NCBI GenBank assembly: GCA_017999235.1
Contig: JAGOBN010000170.1
Coordinates: forward strand, 1-7,715
DNA length: 7,715 nt
From: Anaerolineales bacterium
GTDB taxonomy: Bacteria > Chloroflexota > Anaerolineae > Anaerolineales > UBA6663
Reading direction: 5' to 3'
Made by a program: the position numbers and the translations under genes. Under the pieces are notes generated by a model. The model made no database searches. It had not been told where the DNA came from and saw only the letters and a list, made by a program, of their open reading frames with translations. Positions 5,776 through 7,715 of this stretch are shown here, piece by piece; the first letter of the stretch is position 1, and the number at the start of each line of letters is the position of its first letter.

Positions 5776-7461
5776 TTACTGCTCCGGGGCGCCATCCGTA
5801 ATCCATTGCTTGACGACATCCAACACATTTTGATCCAAAAGCGCATAGTGGTCGCCGGACTGGATCTGCACCAGCAGGCTGTTGTCCGGGTCGCCGGCCG
5901 TGATGACCGGCCCATTGGCGCCGCCGGCCATGATCCCGGCGTAATCCGTCAACTTCAGGCCGCCGGCCAGATCATCGCCATGGCACAGGCCGCAGTTGGC
6001 GTCCAGCACCGGCTGCAGCGAGCTGTACACCGGGAAGACCGCGCCGGTCGGCAGATCCGGGGCCGGCGGCGGCAGCTGGGCCTGGATGAGCTCCGCCAGC
6101 CCAGGAGCGTCGAAACCCGCGAACTCCCACTTCACGCCGTGGCATTGCGAGTTGGAGCAGAACGACGTATCCGAGGTGCCGCCGGGGTTGTCCACGGTGT
6201 GGCAGGACGCGCAGGTGCGGTCGAAGTACGTGCGATGGCCGGTGATCCAGTTGGGGTTCTTGTGCGACTCGGGTTCCAGGCCGCGGCTGACCTCGATGTT
6301 GGACACGACCTGCTTCTGCGTTGAAACAGTCGGCAGGGAGTGGCACAGGTTGCATTCCAGGCGGACCGCTTCTTCCTCGGCGTTGAGGTGTTTGCCGTCG
6401 TGGCAGCGCATACAGCCGGGGAAAGCCTTGTGGCCCAGGTTGTTGGGATGCGAGTCCCAATCCATTTTCTGGAGCGGGTAGACCGACGCCGCGTAGATTT
6501 CCTTCAGGGACGCCACCGCCATCTGGACTTTGTCCAGGTTGGCCGCGTAGTAATCCGGGTACGCCACCCGGTAGTACTCTTCCACCGCCGTCAGGCCGCT
6601 CTGCGCCACCTCCACGCTCGGATAGTTCACCGCCAGCGCTTCCATGCTCTTGAGCTTGATATCCGGGATGGCGGGGTCAATCAGGCCGCGCTGCATGGCC
6701 GAGTCCACGGCGTCGCCGGGCTGAGCGATCAGGTGCGTGATGCGGTTATGGCACGTGATGCAGTCCATCTGCTTCAAATCGGCCTCTTGGACGGTGGCCG
6801 GGTCGAAGTCGGACTCGATATCCGTGTACTCCACGTAGCTGCCGTCGTCGTTATAGACGCGGACGTAAGGGATCGACTGGCTCTGCTGGTCATCCGAGTA
6901 ATACAGAATCTTGTTCTCGATATGCCAGTGGATGCCTTTGCCCAGGCCGACGCGCCGGCTGCCGCCGCCGGTCTTGAGGATCAGGTAGATGCTGTAGGGC
7001 GAGTTGGCCTGGTCTTCCTGATAGCGCTGGATGATGCGCAGGCTGTCGTCCGAGAACTTCTCGGGCGAGTGGCAGCGCTCGCAGATCTGCGGCGCCGGCC
7101 GCATATCGTTGGCCGTGATCGGGTACTCATAGGTGGTGAAGGCCAGGGCGATCACGTGCTTGGCGTCGCCGGCCTTGCGCAGGAACTGGTTGCCCACAAA
7201 CTCGCGCCCGATGTGGCATTCGGTGCAGGAAATGCGCGCGTGCGGCGAAATCTGGTAGGTGGTGTACTCCGGCGGCATCGTATGACACGACGTGCCGCAG
7301 AAGACGGGTGAATTCGTGTAATCCCACGCGTACGCACCGCCCACAAAGACGCCCAGCGCCACAATCGCCAGCGTCAAATACGCAATCAGCATGGCCGACA
7401 TGCGCGCGCCCGGCGGCGGGAAGAAGAAGTTGCGCAGCGCGTTCAACCCTTTTTTAAACAT
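5776..7461 (-). CDS. NapC/NirT-type membrane-anchored multiheme cytochrome c (up to nine hemes)
   Basis: 561 residues. A cytoplasmic N-terminus and one membrane helix (about 21-43) lead directly to CGTSCHTM (55-62, CX3CH) and CTECH (79-83), the layout of NapC/NrfH quinol-oxidising cytochromes. Further heme motifs follow: CERCH (127), CITCH (234), CMRCH (350), CNLCH (370), CASCH (417), CSNSQCH (435, CX4CH) and CGLCH (490). That makes seven canonical and two irregular sites, far more than the four of a simple NapC. The segment after CITCH (HNRITHLIAQPGDAVDSA, then GLIDPAIPDIK) is a conserved stretch of multiheme NapC-like proteins. The last 85 residues form a separate monoheme domain paralogous to the upstream protein's C-terminus. 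Likely role: accepts electrons from the menaquinol pool and passes them outward along a heme chain; the terminal acceptor is not identifiable. The start is supported by AAGGAG 5 bases upstream. It is not a recognisable octaheme nitrite or tetrathionate reductase. Confidence 0.9.
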   Translation of the reverse strand: MFKKGLNALRNFFFPPPGARMSAMLIAYLTLAIVALGVFVGGAYAWDYTNSPVFCGTSCHTMPPEYTTYQISPHARISCTECHIGREFVGNQFLRKAGDAKHVIALAFTTYEYPITANDMRPAPQICERCHSPEKFSDDSLRIIQRYQEDQANSPYSIYLILKTGGGSRRVGLGKGIHWHIENKILYYSDDQQSQSIPYVRVYNDDGSYVEYTDIESDFDPATVQEADLKQMDCITCHNRITHLIAQPGDAVDSAMQRGLIDPAIPDIKLKSMEALAVNYPSVEVAQSGLTAVEEYYRVAYPDYYAANLDKVQMAVASLKEIYAASVYPLQKMDWDSHPNNLGHKAFPGCMRCHDGKHLNAEEEAVRLECNLCHSLPTVSTQKQVVSNIEVSRGLEPESHKNPNWITGHRTYFDRTCASCHTVDNPGGTSDTSFCSNSQCHGVKWEFAGFDAPGLAELIQAQLPPPAPDLPTGAVFPVYSSLQPVLDANCGLCHGDDLAGGLKLTDYAGIMAGGANGPVITAGDPDNSLLVQIQSGDHYALLDQNVLDVVKQWITDGAPEQ

Positions 7462-7466
7462 GGCGT

Positions 7467-7472
7467 CTCCTT
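7467..7472 (-). promoter_or_regulatory. Strong ribosome binding site of the multiheme cytochrome gene
   Basis: AAGGAG on the minus strand is followed by 5 bases and the ATG at 7461. It is the best ribosome site in the window. It fixes the start and fits high expression of a structural electron-transfer protein. The gap to the preceding stop is only 21 bp, with no promoter seen. Confidence 0.75.
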
Positions 7473-7482
7473 GACTTCCGAC

Positions 7483-7715
7483 TTAGTTTTCCGGCGCGCC
7501 GGCGGTGATCCAGCGCGTCAGGCGGTCAAGTTCCTCCGCCGACAATTCCCCTGGATGGCCGCCGGCCGTCTGCACCGTCACCAGCGAACTCTGCTCAGGC
7601 GCGCCGGCCACGATCACCGGCCCGTTGGCGCCGCCCTTGATTGTAGCCGCGTAGTCGTCCAGCGAGAGGCCGGCCGCCTGGCCGTGGCAGTTGGTGCACT
7701 TGGCCGCGAACAGGG
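7483..7715 (-). CDS. C-terminal monoheme cytochrome c domain of a protein cut by the window edge
   Basis: About 76 codons are visible, ending in TAA at 7485-7483; the beginning lies beyond the right edge. The frame reads LFAAKCTNCHGQAAGLSL, with one heme motif CTNCH, then DDYAATIKGGANGPVIVAG, and ends WITAGAPEN. By hand alignment about half of the residues match the C-terminal domain of the next gene (which has CGLCH, GGANGPVITAG and WITDGAPEQ). This domain type (short cytochrome c with a GGxNGPVI loop and a WIxxGAP ending) is common at the ends of larger extracytoplasmic proteins and resembles planctomycete-type C-terminal cytochrome domains. Role: probably a terminal electron-transfer module; the rest of the protein and its other hemes cannot be seen. 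It precedes the multiheme cytochrome by 21 bp, so the two are probably cotranscribed. Confidence 0.85.
   Translation of the reverse strand, partial: LFAAKCTNCHGQAAGLSLDDYAATIKGGANGPVIVAGAPEQSSLVTVQTAGGHPGELSAEELDRLTRWITAGAPEN

Noticed and set aside
5772..5915. Upstream start at 5915 for the 316-residue zinc-ribbon protein
   Set aside because: It would overlap the cytochrome gene by about 140 bp and place a non-signal sequence before an excellent signal peptide. The ATG at 5771 is right after the preceding stop.
6340..7311. 323-residue plus-strand frame opposite the multiheme cytochrome
   Set aside because: It is Val/Arg/His-rich, without motifs. The opposite strand carries nine ordered heme sites over the same bases.
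5776..7461. Octaheme nitrite, hydroxylamine or tetrathionate reductase
   Set aside because: No CxxCK motif or catalytic-heme arrangement of these families was seen. The membrane-anchored NapC-like start and the separate C-terminal monoheme domain fit a quinol-linked electron-transfer chain better.

Overview
This is a GC-rich bacterial stretch in which every gene lies on the minus strand, so transcription runs from the right edge to the left edge. It is devoted to c-type cytochromes and to the machinery that attaches heme to them. No RNA genes, mobile elements, CRISPR arrays or inverted-repeat clusters were seen. The best taxonomic guess is an uncultured Chloroflexota (Anaerolineae-like) bacterium. 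This is inferred from zinc-ribbon-tailed membrane proteins beside Ccm genes, a multiheme NapC-type cytochrome with CX3CH heme sites, and the GC-rich, tightly packed gene style. It was not tested by a search.

Layout in order of transcription. (1) 7715-7483: the C-terminal end of a protein carrying a monoheme cytochrome c domain, cut by the window edge. (2) 7461-5776: a 561-residue membrane-anchored multiheme cytochrome with a NapC/NirT-like N-terminus, seven CxxCH motifs, one CX3CH and one CX4CH. Its last domain is a close paralog of the preceding protein's C-terminus. (3) 5771-4821: a 316-residue protein with signal peptide, extracytoplasmic domain, membrane helix and a cytoplasmic zinc ribbon, function unknown. 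A 134-bp gap follows, holding a small hairpin and a good sigma70-like promoter. (4) 4686-4147: CcmE heme chaperone of the Cys (CxxxY) type. (5) 4143-2080: CcmF heme lyase. (6) 2061-1576: CcmH, with four cysteines. (7) 1572-949: a membrane-anchored CcmI-like protein with two C-terminal zinc ribbons. (8) 946-1: a diheme cytochrome c lipoprotein followed by the start of a beta-rich domain, cut by the left edge.

How it fits together: CcmE carries heme outside the membrane, CcmF ligates it, and CcmH keeps apocytochrome cysteines reduced. The flanking cytochromes, with up to twelve heme sites in the visible part, are obvious clients. Genes 4-8 are separated by only 2-18 bp and look like one operon starting at the promoter near 4755-4727. 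Genes 1-3 look like an upstream unit that may read through. CcmA, B, C, D and G are not in the window. The most notable points are the combination of a Cys-type CcmE with a CcmH, the irregular heme motifs in the client cytochrome, and the zinc ribbons attached to two membrane proteins of the cluster.
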